The notes under the pieces: model-generated
The model's database searches: none
The model's input: only the letters and a program-made list of their open reading frames with translations
Told to the model about the DNA's origin: nothing
Position numbers and translations under genes: made by a program
In this document: positions 16,788 through 25,538 of the stretch, piece by piece
Layout: every line of letters begins with the position of its first letter
Position numbering within the stretch: the stretch's first letter is position 1
NCBI GenBank assembly: GCA_041905795.1
Contig: JAYRKL010000009.1
Coordinates: 1 to 64,000 of the forward strand
Direction: 5' to 3'
DNA length: 64,000 nt
Source of the DNA: SHVO01 sp041905795
GTDB lineage: Bacteria > Pseudomonadota > Alphaproteobacteria > Rhodospirillales > Rhodospirillaceae

Positions 16788-18907
16788 AGTGCCCGTTTGG
16801 CTTCGATGCGGCGGCGGTGCAGCACGGGCTCGGTATAGCCGTTAGGCTGCGCGCGGCCCTGGAACACCAGCTCGCAGGCGGCCTGGAAGGCGATGCTGCG
16901 GTCGTAGTCCGGCGCCATGGGCTTGTAGAGCGGATCGCCGGCGTTCTGCTTGTCCACCAGCGCCGCCATGCGTTTCATGGTCGACAGCACCTGTGCCTCG
17001 GTGCAGACACCGTGGTGCAGCCAGTTGGCGATATGCTGGCTGGAGATGCGCAAGGTGGCGCGGTCCTCCATCAAACCAATTTGATTGATGTCCGGCACCT
17101 TGGAGCAACCGACACCCTGGTCGATCCAGCGCACGACGTAGCCCAGAATGCCCTGGGCGTTGTTGTCCAGTTCCTGCTGCACTTCGTCCGCCTGCCAGTT
17201 GCGGCCGACGGCGACCGGAATGGCGAGGATGTCGCCGAGCGACGCGCGCGGACGCGTCTTCAGCTGGTCCTGTACCGCAAACACGTTCACTTGGTGATAA
17301 TGCAGCGCGTGCAAGGTCGCGGCGGTGGGCGAGGGCACCCAGGCGGTGTTGGCGCCGGCCTTGGGGTGGTCGATCTTGGCCTTGAGCATGTCCGACATCT
17401 TATCGGGCATGGCCCACATGCCCTTGCCGATCTGGGCATGGCCCGAGAGACCGCACGCCAGGCCGATGTCCACGTTCCACTGCTCATAAGCCTTGATCCA
17501 GGCGCTCGCTTTCATCTCTCCCTTGCGGATCATGGGCCCGGCTTCCATGGAGGTGTGCATCTCGTCGCCGGTGCGGTCGAGGAAGCCGGTGTTGATGAAC
17601 ACCACCCGCTCTTTCGCCGCGCGGATGCATTCCTTGAGGTTGACGGTGGTGCGCCGTTCCTCGTCCATGATGCCCATCTTCAACGTATTGCGCGGAAGTC
17701 CGAGCACGTCTTCGACGCCGGCGAAGATGTCGCAGGCGAAGGCCACTTCGGCGGGGCCGTGCATCTTCGGCTTGACGATATAGACCGAGCCCGTGCGGCT
17801 GTTGGCCTTTCGTTTCAGGTCGTGCAGCGCGCACAGCACGGTGAACAGGCCGTCGAGAATGCCTTCCGGCGCAGGTTTGCCGTCATACGTCACGGCGCCG
17901 ATGGTCATGAGGTGGCCGACGTTGCGCACCAACAACAGGCTCCTGCCGGGCAGCGTGAGCGTTCCGCCGGACGGCGTGGTATAGCTGCGGTCGCCGTTGA
18001 GGTGGCGCTCGACCTCTTTCCCGCCCTTGGCGAAGGTGGCCGAGAGCGTGCCTTTCATAAGGCCCAGCCAGTTGCGGTAGGCCAGCACCTTGTCGGCGGC
18101 ATCCACGGTGGCGACGGAATCTTCCAGGTCCTGGATGGTGGTGAGCGCCGATTCCAGGATCACGTCGGCCACACCCGCGACGTCGGTTTTGCCGATGGGA
18201 TGCGTACGGTCGATCACGATCTCGATGTGCAGGCCGTTATTGACGAGGAGCAGGGACGCCGGCGCCGAAATGTCTCCCGTGAAACCCTTGAACTGCGCCG
18301 GGTTGCCGAGGGCCGGCGTCAAAGCACCGTCCTTGATCGCATAAGCGGCGACATCCTTGTGCGAACCGCCGGCAAGCGGCGCCGCCTGATCGAGCACGCC
18401 GCGCGCGAAGGCGATGACCTGCGCGCCGCGCGCCGGGTCATAACCTTTGGCCGGCGCGGCCTCGCGCGGGATCGCATCGGTACCGTAGAGCGCGTCATAA
18501 AGGCTGCCCCAGCGGGCGTTGGCGGCATTGAGGGCGTAGCGGGCGTTGGTGGCGGGCACCACCAGCTGCGGCCCCGCCAGGGTCGCGATCTCCGGATCGA
18601 CATGGGCGGTGGAGATGCTGAACGCCGGGCCTTCCGGCAGCAGGTAGCCGATCTCCTTGAGGAAGGCGGTATAGGCCGCGGGATCGAGAGGTTTGTGCGC
18701 CTTGTGCCAGGCATCGATCTTGGCCTGCATCTCGTCGCGCACGGCCAGGAGTTCGGCATTGCGGGGTGCGAGGGTGGTCAGGAGCTTTTCCAGGCCCGCC
18801 CACAGCCTGGCGGCCTCGATTCCGGTGCCGGGCAGGGCCTCCTGAACCGCAAAATCATGCAGCTCCGTGGCGATCTTGAGCCGGCCAATGGCGGTCCAGG
18901 CGGTCAT
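16784..18907 (-). CDS. glcB: Malate synthase G
   Basis: 707 residues, near the usual ~720. Seen: SVYIVKPKMHGPAEVAFA, the catalytic-core GIMDEERRTTVNLKECI, FLDRTGDEMHTSMEAGPM with the acidic magnesium ligands, and KIDHPKAGANTAWVPSP. It condenses glyoxylate with acetyl-CoA to malate in the cytoplasm. No isocitrate lyase is near. The coupling to the hydroxy-acid oxidase gene downstream (four-base overlap) suggests glyoxylate from glycolate as the feed. The promoter must lie in or beyond the repeat at 18922-19027. Confidence 0.95.
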   Translation of the reverse strand: MTAWTAIGRLKIATELHDFAVQEALPGTGIEAARLWAGLEKLLTTLAPRNAELLAVRDEMQAKIDAWHKAHKPLDPAAYTAFLKEIGYLLPEGPAFSISTAHVDPEIATLAGPQLVVPATNARYALNAANARWGSLYDALYGTDAIPREAAPAKGYDPARGAQVIAFARGVLDQAAPLAGGSHKDVAAYAIKDGALTPALGNPAQFKGFTGDISAPASLLLVNNGLHIEIVIDRTHPIGKTDVAGVADVILESALTTIQDLEDSVATVDAADKVLAYRNWLGLMKGTLSATFAKGGKEVERHLNGDRSYTTPSGGTLTLPGRSLLLVRNVGHLMTIGAVTYDGKPAPEGILDGLFTVLCALHDLKRKANSRTGSVYIVKPKMHGPAEVAFACDIFAGVEDVLGLPRNTLKMGIMDEERRTTVNLKECIRAAKERVVFINTGFLDRTGDEMHTSMEAGPMIRKGEMKASAWIKAYEQWNVDIGLACGLSGHAQIGKGMWAMPDKMSDMLKAKIDHPKAGANTAWVPSPTAATLHALHYHQVNVFAVQDQLKTRPRASLGDILAIPVAVGRNWQADEVQQELDNNAQGILGYVVRWIDQGVGCSKVPDINQIGLMEDRATLRISSQHIANWLHHGVCTEAQVLSTMKRMAALVDKQNAGDPLYKPMAPDYDRSIAFQAACELVFQGRAQPNGYTEPVLHRRRIEAKRAL

Positions 18908-18921
18908 GCGGAGTGTTCCTG

Positions 18922-19027
18922 TCTAGAGCATGATCGAGTCATATTGAATCGCGATCATGCTCTAATTTTTGGTTTGGTCGCATTTTCTGCGATGAACCGG
19001 CATCCACTTCATCGGAAAATGCTCTAG
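18922..19027 (-). repeat. Bipartite hairpin repeat, copy 1 (inverted relative to copy 2)
   Basis: About 106 bases that, read on the minus strand, match 22908-23012 almost exactly; the clear difference is an A-run of 5 versus 7. Reading on the minus strand: first hairpin with loop core AAGTGGATGCCGGTT, tail GCGACCAAAC, then a second hairpin with arms AGAGCATGATCG / CGATCATGCTCT around a loop containing GATTCAA. It overlaps the last ~30 codons of the PanE-like gene and ends 14 bases before the glcB start. Confidence 0.85.
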
Positions 19028-20009
19028 GCGCGGGCTGGCCGGTGACCATGCGGGCGAGAAGGCCGCTGCAGGCATGGATGGCGTCGAGATAGGGCGTGGC
19101 GATCCCCCCCATGCGCGCGAATTCCACCACCGCGGCCACCAGGGCGTCCAGCTCCGGCGGCCGCCCGGCCTCGATGTCCTGCAAGGTCGAGGTCTTGTGG
19201 CGGCCGAGCTTGCGGGTGACGGCGATACGCTCATCGATGGTCATGGACATGCGCACGCCCAGATGGGCCGCGACCTGCTCGGCTTCCGCCATGATGGCCG
19301 CCACCAGTTTGCGCATCGGCGGGTCGTCGATGATGTCGGAAAGCCCGCCGCGGGTGAGCGCGCTGAGCGGGTTCAGCGCCAGGTTGCCCCATAGCTTGGT
19401 CCAGATGTCGGTGCGGATGGCGGTACTCACCAGCGCCTTGATGCCGGCGGTGTTGAGGCGCGCCGCGGCGTCTTCGATGCGCGGCGTGACGCGGCCGTCG
19501 GGCTCGCCCAGGATGACGCGGTTGGTTTCCGTCACATGCACCACCCCGGGGGCGGGCACCGTCGCGGCCACGTAGATCACGCCGCCGATGACGCGCGCCG
19601 GGTCGATGGCGTCGAAGATGCGTCCGCCCGGGTCGACGGCTTCGATGCGATGACCTTCGAAGGCGCCGCCGCTCTTGTGGAAGTACCACCAGGGCACGCC
19701 GTTCTGGGCCGCGACGATGGCTGTGTCCGGTTTGAGAAGGTGATGCAGATGCGGGGCGACCGCGCCGATCTGCTGGGCCTTGAGCCCCAGGAACACCAGG
19801 TCGAATTTCCCGGCGTCGTCGATGGCCGCGGCTTTCACCGGGGGCGCCAGGCGCGCGCCGGTGGGGTCGATCATCGTGAACCCCTGTTTCAGGGCTTTCA
19901 GGCTCTCGCCGCGGGCGATGAAGGTGACGTCCTCGCCGGCCAGGGCCAGGTTCCCGCCCAGGTATCCGCCCACGGATCCGGCGCCGACAATAGCGATCTT
20001 GAAGCTCAT
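18939..20009 (-). CDS. panE: 2-dehydropantoate 2-reductase family protein (PanE/ApbA-like)
   Basis: 356 residues from the ATG at 20009. The NADP-binding N-terminus reads IVGAGSVGGYLGG. Family residues include KLWGNLALNPLSALT with the catalytic Lys and Asn, and the C-terminal-domain stretch GRHKTSTLQDIEAGRPPELDAL. It would reduce 2-dehydropantoate (ketopantoate) to pantoate with NADPH, but the family includes other 2-oxo-acid reductases. The start overlaps the ilvA stop by four bases (ATGA). The last ~26 residues (from about FSDEVDAGSS) are encoded by the dispersed repeat, so the native C-terminus appears replaced or extended; the core fold should be complete. Confidence 0.82.
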   Translation of the reverse strand: MSFKIAIVGAGSVGGYLGGNLALAGEDVTFIARGESLKALKQGFTMIDPTGARLAPPVKAAAIDDAGKFDLVFLGLKAQQIGAVAPHLHHLLKPDTAIVAAQNGVPWWYFHKSGGAFEGHRIEAVDPGGRIFDAIDPARVIGGVIYVAATVPAPGVVHVTETNRVILGEPDGRVTPRIEDAAARLNTAGIKALVSTAIRTDIWTKLWGNLALNPLSALTRGGLSDIIDDPPMRKLVAAIMAEAEQVAAHLGVRMSMTIDERIAVTRKLGRHKTSTLQDIEAGRPPELDALVAAVVEFARMGGIATPYLDAIHACSGLLARMVTGQPAPRAFSDEVDAGSSQKMRPNQKLEHDRDSI

Positions 20010-21214
20010 GGAGGTAATACCGCGGGAGAGAAGCCGGCCTGCACCAGCGCGCGCACCACGGTATCGGCGTGGTTCTGGTCGCGCGCCTCGAACACCAGGT
20101 CGAGGTGGGTCTGTTTGGCGGCCAGGTTCAGGGACAGGCGGCGGTGGAACACCTCGATGATGTTGCCGCCCTCCTGCCCGACGATGGCGGTGATCCTGGC
20201 CAGCATGCCGGGATGGTCGCCGATGGGGATTTCCAGTTTGACGATGCGGTGCTCGCGCACCAGTTCGCGCATCAGGACCGACGCCACCAGGCGCGGGTCG
20301 ATGTTGCCGCCCGACAGCACCAGCCCGACCTTGCGGCCGCGGAAAGCGTCCGGGTCGGCGAGCAGCGCCGCCAGCGGCGCGGCGCCCGCGCCCTCGACCA
20401 CGGTTTTCTCGATATTGAGCAAGAGGGCGATGCTTTCCTCCAGGCGGCGCTCGTCGACGGCCACCAGGCGCTTCACCAGCCGGCCGATGATCTCGCGAGT
20501 GATGCGCCCCGGCGCCTTGACCGCGATCCCCTCGGCGATGGTGTCGCCTTTGCATTCGGCGGTCTCGCCCTTGAGGGCGGCGATCATGGACGGATAGCTG
20601 TCGGTCTGGACGCCGATAACGTCGATATGCGGCGCTTTGGCTTTGACGGCGGTGGCGACGCCGGAAATCAGCCCGCCGCCGCCCACCGGCACGACCAACA
20701 TGTCGAGGTCCGGCGTGTCCTTGAGTATCTCCAGGCCCAGGGTGCCCTGGCCGGCGATCACCGCCGGGTCGTCATAAGGGTGAATGAATGTCAGCCCGCG
20801 CGCCGCGGTCACCTCGGCGGCATAGGCCTGGGATTCGCTCAAGGTGTCGCCGTGCAGGATCACCTCGGCGCCATGGCCCTTGGTGTGCTCCACTTTGACG
20901 AACGGCGTGTGTTTGGGCATGACCACGACCGCGTGGATGCCCAGGCGCTTGGCATGATAGGCGACGGCCTGGCCGTGGTTGCCCGCCGACATGGCCGAAA
21001 CCCCGGCCCTGGCCTGGGCGGGCGTGAGCTGCAAGAGCTTATTGAGGGCGCCGCGCTCCTTGAACGAGGCGGTGAATTGCAGGTTCTCGAACTTGAGGCG
21101 GATGTCCGCGCCGAGGATCCCGGACAGGGTGCGCGAGGCCGCGCAGGGGGTCGCCACCACCTGTCCTTCGATGCGCCCCGCGGCGGCTGCGATATCGGCC
21201 AATGTAACGCTCAT
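20006..21214 (-). CDS. ilvA: Threonine ammonia-lyase with C-terminal ACT domain
   Basis: 402 residues. PLP-lysine motif TASFKERGALNK (Lys52), SAGNHGQAVAYHA, the glycine loop VPVGGGGLISG and a C-terminal ACT-like domain (~325-402, with EIPIGDHPGMLARITAIVGQEGGNI). It is the short single-ACT form rather than the ~510-residue biosynthetic E. coli IlvA. It deaminates threonine to 2-oxobutanoate, the first step to isoleucine. Translational coupling to the 2-oxo-acid reductase gene suggests that enzyme might act in 2-oxo-acid or coenzyme A metabolism linked to branched-chain precursors (inference). 96 bases separate it from the divergent oppA-like gene. Confidence 0.9.
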   Translation of the reverse strand: MSVTLADIAAAAGRIEGQVVATPCAASRTLSGILGADIRLKFENLQFTASFKERGALNKLLQLTPAQARAGVSAMSAGNHGQAVAYHAKRLGIHAVVVMPKHTPFVKVEHTKGHGAEVILHGDTLSESQAYAAEVTAARGLTFIHPYDDPAVIAGQGTLGLEILKDTPDLDMLVVPVGGGGLISGVATAVKAKAPHIDVIGVQTDSYPSMIAALKGETAECKGDTIAEGIAVKAPGRITREIIGRLVKRLVAVDERRLEESIALLLNIEKTVVEGAGAAPLAALLADPDAFRGRKVGLVLSGGNIDPRLVASVLMRELVREHRIVKLEIPIGDHPGMLARITAIVGQEGGNIIEVFHRRLSLNLAAKQTHLDLVFEARDQNHADTVVRALVQAGFSPAVLPP

Positions 21215-21310
21215 AAGCGCATCTTACCCATTGTGGCGGCTTAAGAAAGGCCGCTTGACGGGTCCTGCCGGGGTGGCCACGCTGATCCCGAACCGCGACA
21301 CAGGAGACTC

Positions 21311-22903
21311 ATGGCGAAAGCCTTGGGCGTCATTGCAGGACTGATAACCCTGGGGCTTGTGAGCCTTGTCCAGGCGGCTGCGCCCATGGTGCTCAAACGC
21401 GGCAATGAGGCCGAACCGGAGACCCTCGACCCGCTGCTGGCCACCACGACGGTGGAAAACAACATCGTCGGCGACATGTTCATGGGCCTCACCACCGAGG
21501 ACGTGAACTCCCATGTCATCCCGGGCATGGCGGAAGGCTGGAGCACCTCCGCCGACGGCCTGGTGTGGACCTTCCGCTTGCGCGAGAATCTCAAGTGGTC
21601 TGACGGCGTGCCGCTGAAGGCGTCGGATTTTGTCTATGGTTTCCGGCACCTGCTCGATCCCAAGACCGCGGCGCGCTACGCCTCGATCGAATACGTCATC
21701 AAAAATGCCGAGGCCGTGAACACCGGGAAGCTGCCGCCGGACCAGCTTGGCGTGCGCGCGCCCGACGACCGCACCGTCGAGATCACGCTCGAGGGGCCGA
21801 CGCCGTTCCTGCCAGGCCTCATGAAGCACTACACCGCCTTCCCGATGCCCGAGCACGTCCACAAGAAGTACGGCGCCGCCTGGGCGCGCCCCGGCGCCAT
21901 GGTGTCCAACGGCCCCTACATGCTGACCGAATGGGCGCCCCACGATCATGTGAAGCTGGTCAAGAATCCGTACTTCTACGATGCGGGAAACGTGCGCGTA
22001 GACGAGGTCTATTTCTATCCGATCGAGAACGAGTCCACGGCGCTGACCATGTTCCGCGCCGGCAATATCGACGCCAACCTCACCACACGGGGCATTCCCA
22101 TGGCGCAATTGCCGTGGCTGAAGGAGAACATGCCGGGTCAGGCGCGCCTGCCGCCGATGCTGGCCAATTCCTACATGGCGCTGAACATGCGCCGGCCGCC
22201 GTTCGACGATCCCCGTACACGCCGCGCGGTGTCCTTGTGCATCGACCGCGAGATCATCGCTGAGAAGGTGGTCAAGGATGACCGCGTACCGGCCTATGCC
22301 TTCGTCCCGCCGGGGATCGCCAACTATCACAACCAGCCGAAACAGGTGTTCGCCGCCTGGCCCATGGATCGCCGGCGCGACGAGGCCAGGCGTCTCCTGG
22401 CCGAGGCCGGCTATGGGCCGAAACGTCCGCTGACCTTCGAGTATCTTTATAACGTCAGCGTCGAGCAGCGGCGCGCCACGGTGGCCGAGGCCGCGCTGCT
22501 CAAGGAATGCGGCGTGATCATGCGGCCCATCGCCAATGAGCTGAAGATCCACTATGCGCGCCTGCAGAATGACGATTTCACCGCCGGTTGGGGCGGCTGG
22601 GTGGGCGACTACAACGACCCGCAGAATTTCCTGTATTTGATGGAATCCGGCTCCGGCGCGTTCAATTACAGCGGTTACAAGAACCCGGCCTACGATCGCC
22701 TGATGGATGAGGCCAAGGTCACTCAGGACCTCGAGGCGCGGGCGGCGATCCTGGCGAAGGCCGAGCAGATGCTGCTCGATGACGACGCCGTGGTTCCGCT
22801 GGACTTCACGACCGCCAAGGAACTGGTCTCGCCCGCCGTCAAAGGCATCGCCGACAATATCGAGGCGATTCACCGCACCCGGTGGATGTGGCTGGAGCGC
22901 TAA
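21311..22903 (+). CDS. Peptide ABC transporter substrate-binding protein (OppA-like)
   Basis: 530 residues with a Sec signal (MAKALGVIAGLITLGLVSLV, cleavage near QAAAP); no lipobox. Family 5 solute-binding features: EPETLDPLL, WTFRLRENLKWSDGVPLKASDFVYGF, VSNGPYMLTEWAPHDHVKLVKNPYFYD, and AVSLCIDREII. It binds oligopeptides in the periplasm for an ABC importer. No permease or ATPase gene is adjacent, so it is an orphan that must work with subunits encoded elsewhere. Ribosome site CAGGAGA lies 5 bases before the ATG. The stop codon is followed within 5 bases by the hairpin repeat copy 2, which may serve as its terminator. Confidence 0.9.
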   Translation: MAKALGVIAGLITLGLVSLVQAAAPMVLKRGNEAEPETLDPLLATTTVENNIVGDMFMGLTTEDVNSHVIPGMAEGWSTSADGLVWTFRLRENLKWSDGVPLKASDFVYGFRHLLDPKTAARYASIEYVIKNAEAVNTGKLPPDQLGVRAPDDRTVEITLEGPTPFLPGLMKHYTAFPMPEHVHKKYGAAWARPGAMVSNGPYMLTEWAPHDHVKLVKNPYFYDAGNVRVDEVYFYPIENESTALTMFRAGNIDANLTTRGIPMAQLPWLKENMPGQARLPPMLANSYMALNMRRPPFDDPRTRRAVSLCIDREIIAEKVVKDDRVPAYAFVPPGIANYHNQPKQVFAAWPMDRRRDEARRLLAEAGYGPKRPLTFEYLYNVSVEQRRATVAEAALLKECGVIMRPIANELKIHYARLQNDDFTAGWGGWVGDYNDPQNFLYLMESGSGAFNYSGYKNPAYDRLMDEAKVTQDLEARAAILAKAEQMLLDDDAVVPLDFTTAKELVSPAVKGIADNIEAIHRTRWMWLER

Positions 22904-22907
22904 GCTG

Positions 22908-23012
22908 GAGCATTTTCCGATGAAGTGGATGCCGGTTCATCGCAGAAAATGCGACCAAACCAAAAAAATTAGAGCATGATCGCGATTCAATATGACTCGA
23001 TCATGCTCTAGA
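22908..23012 (+). repeat. Bipartite hairpin repeat, copy 2
   Basis: It begins five bases after the oppA-like stop. Hairpin 1 has arms GCATTTTCCGATG / CATCGCAGAAAATGC around the loop AAGTGGATGCCGGTT; then GCGACCAAAC and an A-run; hairpin 2 has arms AGAGCATGATCG / CGATCATGCTCT with GATTCAA in the loop. Nearly identical to copy 1 in inverted orientation 3.9 kb away. Confidence 0.88.
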
Positions 23013-23072
23013 ATAATCATGCAAGAGAGTGCGCGGCCCTAGCCCGTTCAGGGCGGAGAGACTTTCCACACG

Positions 23073-25376
23073 ATGGCTAAAATCCTCGTCGTCGATGACC
23101 GGCCGTTCAATCGCCAGTTCCTGCTGACGCTGCTCGGGTATACCGGCCACACTTTGCTGGAGGCCGCCGACGGCGCCGCCGCGCTCGAGATCGTGCGCGA
23201 CCAGCATCCCGACGTGGTGATCTCGGACATCCTGATGCCGACCATGGACGGCTTCCAGTTCGCCCAGCAGGTCCGGGCGGAACCGGCCATCGCCGGCACC
23301 GCGATCATTTTCTACACCGCCACCTACCGCGAGCCCGAGGCGCGCGAATTGGCCGCGGCCTGCGGCGTGCGCACCGTCCTGCCCAAGCCCAGCGATCCCG
23401 AAGTGATCCTGGCCGCGGTCGAAGCCGAACTCGGCCGGTCGGGGGCGGTGTCCGGAGTGCCGGTCGCTGCGGCGGAGGCCGCGCCGGTCCAGCGCATCGA
23501 CGAGCAGCTTTCACGCTACGCCGAGGACCTGCGCGCGGCGGAAGCCACCTTTCACCATGTGCTCGACCAAATGACGGATGTGCCCAAGGCGCGCGATGAG
23601 ATGCGCGGTCTGTCGGCGCGGTTCTCGCACAGCTTTTCCGCCATCCGCCGTTTCTCGGCCAAACTCACCACCCTGATCGAGGTGATGCTGGACGTGAATC
23701 CCGAGCGGGGCCCGCTGTACCTGCTCGAGACCTTCATCGCCTGCGGCCGCAAGGTCTTCGGCGCGCGCTACGGCGCGGTGGCGGTGTTCGACGAAACCAC
23801 CAACGAACTGAAACACCTGGTCACCGGCGGATTCGCGCGCGAGGTCTACGTCGACGCCGCGGCTGCGTCGGCCGGCATTCCCGGCGGATTGATGACCCGG
23901 GGCGGCGCGCGGCGCGCGGTCGGCACCACCTGGGCGCCGGGCGATTTCCCCGCCGCCCATCCGCCGCCCCGCTCGTTCCTGGGGACGGCGGTCGCGTCCG
24001 GCGATCGGGTGCATGGATGGATCTATTTCGCCGACAAGACCGACGGCGAATTCACCGACGAGGACGAACGCCTGATCGACACCGTCGCCAGTCAATTGGC
24101 GGTGTCCTACGCCAATGCCGCCGTGTTCGACCTCCTGCAGCATCATGCCGCCAAGTTGCAGATCGAGATCGCGCGGCGGGAAAAAGCCGAGCGCGAAATC
24201 CGCGCCCGCGAGGACATGCTCGCCCAGGCGCGCAAGATGGAAGCGGTGGGTCAGTTGACCGGCGGCATCGCTCATGACTTCAATAACCTGCTCACGGTCA
24301 TCAAGGGCAACGCCGAACACCTGAGCGAGCAGGTGCAGGGCGCGGCCTTGCGCAACCAGGTGCGCCTGATCGAGGAGGCCAGCGACCGCGGCGCCGACCT
24401 GGTGCGCCGGCTGCTGACGTTCGCGCGCAAGCAGGAACTCAGGCCCGAGACCGTCGACCTCAACGCCCAGTTGGCATCCTTCCTCAAGCTGGCGCGCCGT
24501 GCGGTGACCGAGGAGATCGGATTGCGCCTGGTGCCGGGCGAGGCGCTGCCGCCGGTGTTCGTGGATCCGGGCAGCCTGGAGAACGCGCTTCTCAACCTGT
24601 GCGTCAACGCCCGCGACGCCATGCCCGGCGGCGGTGCCATCACCATCTCCACCAGCGCCCAGACCCTGACCGGGGACGAGATCCCCGGCTCGGACATCAA
24701 CCCCGGGCGCTATGTGACGGTGGCGGTCACCGACACCGGCGTCGGCATGGAAACGGACGTGGCCGCCCGCGCCTTCGAGCCTTTTTTCACCACCAAGGAG
24801 ATCGGCAAGGGCACGGGGCTGGGCCTCTCCATGGTCTATGGCTTTGTCATGCAATCCGGCGGACAGGTTCAGATCGTCAGCGCGCCGGGACGGGGCACCA
24901 CCCTCAAGCTGTTCCTGCCGGCCGCCCGCGGCGTCACCGCGACCTTGGAACCGCGCGAAACCGCCCCGGCCGCGCCGCTGACGATCGCCGCCTCCGCCGG
25001 CACGACCGGCAAAGGCCGCGTGCTCCTGGTCGAAGACGACACGCTGGTGCGCGAGGACGTGGCGGCGCGCCTGGCGCACCTGGGATATGCCGTGACCGCG
25101 GTCCCGGCGGCGGCGGACGCGCTGGCGACCCTGAGCGCGGACCGGTTCGATCTGGTGATGACGGATGTGATCATGCCCGGACGCATGAACGGCGGCGAAC
25201 TGGCGCGCGAAATCCTTGAGCGCTGGCCCGCGACCAAGGTGTTGGCCACTTCGGGCTATACGGAGAACAGTCTCTCGGGCAAAGTCGCATTGCCCGATGG
25301 GGTGCGGTTCCTGGCCAAGCCCTATTCGCGCAAGGACCTGGCCGAGGCTCTCGGCGCCGCGTTGGGCGCGGCCTAG
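23073..25376 (+). CDS. Hybrid sensor histidine kinase (REC-GAF-HisKA-HATPase-REC)
   Basis: 767 residues, no membrane segments. Order: an N-terminal receiver with Asp52 (ISDILMPTMDGF), a GAF-like sensor (~205-350, with RYGAVAVFDE and a HGWIYFADK strand), a coiled linker (~355-390), a phosphoacceptor domain GGIAHDFNNLL (His401), an ATPase domain with an N-box NLCVNARDAM (~508-517), DTGVGM (~554-559), FFTTKEIGKGTGLGLSMVYG, and a C-terminal receiver with Asp698 (MTDVIMPGRMNGGEL). The His-box type is the NtrB/CckA-like HDFNN class. Cytoplasmic; the signal is unknown. No DNA-binding regulator is adjacent; the small ORF at 25539 is the only close partner. Confidence 0.92.
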   Translation: MAKILVVDDRPFNRQFLLTLLGYTGHTLLEAADGAAALEIVRDQHPDVVISDILMPTMDGFQFAQQVRAEPAIAGTAIIFYTATYREPEARELAAACGVRTVLPKPSDPEVILAAVEAELGRSGAVSGVPVAAAEAAPVQRIDEQLSRYAEDLRAAEATFHHVLDQMTDVPKARDEMRGLSARFSHSFSAIRRFSAKLTTLIEVMLDVNPERGPLYLLETFIACGRKVFGARYGAVAVFDETTNELKHLVTGGFAREVYVDAAAASAGIPGGLMTRGGARRAVGTTWAPGDFPAAHPPPRSFLGTAVASGDRVHGWIYFADKTDGEFTDEDERLIDTVASQLAVSYANAAVFDLLQHHAAKLQIEIARREKAEREIRAREDMLAQARKMEAVGQLTGGIAHDFNNLLTVIKGNAEHLSEQVQGAALRNQVRLIEEASDRGADLVRRLLTFARKQELRPETVDLNAQLASFLKLARRAVTEEIGLRLVPGEALPPVFVDPGSLENALLNLCVNARDAMPGGGAITISTSAQTLTGDEIPGSDINPGRYVTVAVTDTGVGMETDVAARAFEPFFTTKEIGKGTGLGLSMVYGFVMQSGGQVQIVSAPGRGTTLKLFLPAARGVTATLEPRETAPAAPLTIAASAGTTGKGRVLLVEDDTLVREDVAARLAHLGYAVTAVPAAADALATLSADRFDLVMTDVIMPGRMNGGELAREILERWPATKVLATSGYTENSLSGKVALPDGVRFLAKPYSRKDLAEALGAALGAA

Positions 25377-25515
25377 AGCATGTTAGGCCGAAGTGGAAAC
25401 CGGTTCGGCCGCTTAACATGCGACCAAACAAAGACCTAGACTCTGTTTCCGATTCAAGGAAAAGGAAACAGAGTCTAGAGCGCGGCAGATGCGACCAAAC
25501 AGAGTCTAGAACGCT
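25374..25515 (+). repeat. Bipartite hairpin repeat, copy 3 with a partial extra unit
   Basis: The kinase stop codon TAG is its first three bases. Hairpin 1 has arms GCATGTTAGGCCG / CGGCCGCTTAACATGC around the loop AAGTGGAAACCGGTT, tail GCGACCAAAC. Hairpin 2 has arms TAGACTCTGTTTCC / GGAAACAGAGTCTA with loop GATTCAAGGAAAA. The arms differ from copies 1 and 2 while both loop cores and the tail are kept. A partial unit (ATGCGACCAAAC then AGAGTCTAGA) follows. Confidence 0.82.
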
Positions 25516-25538
25516 TCAGATAAAGCTTAGGGGATAAA

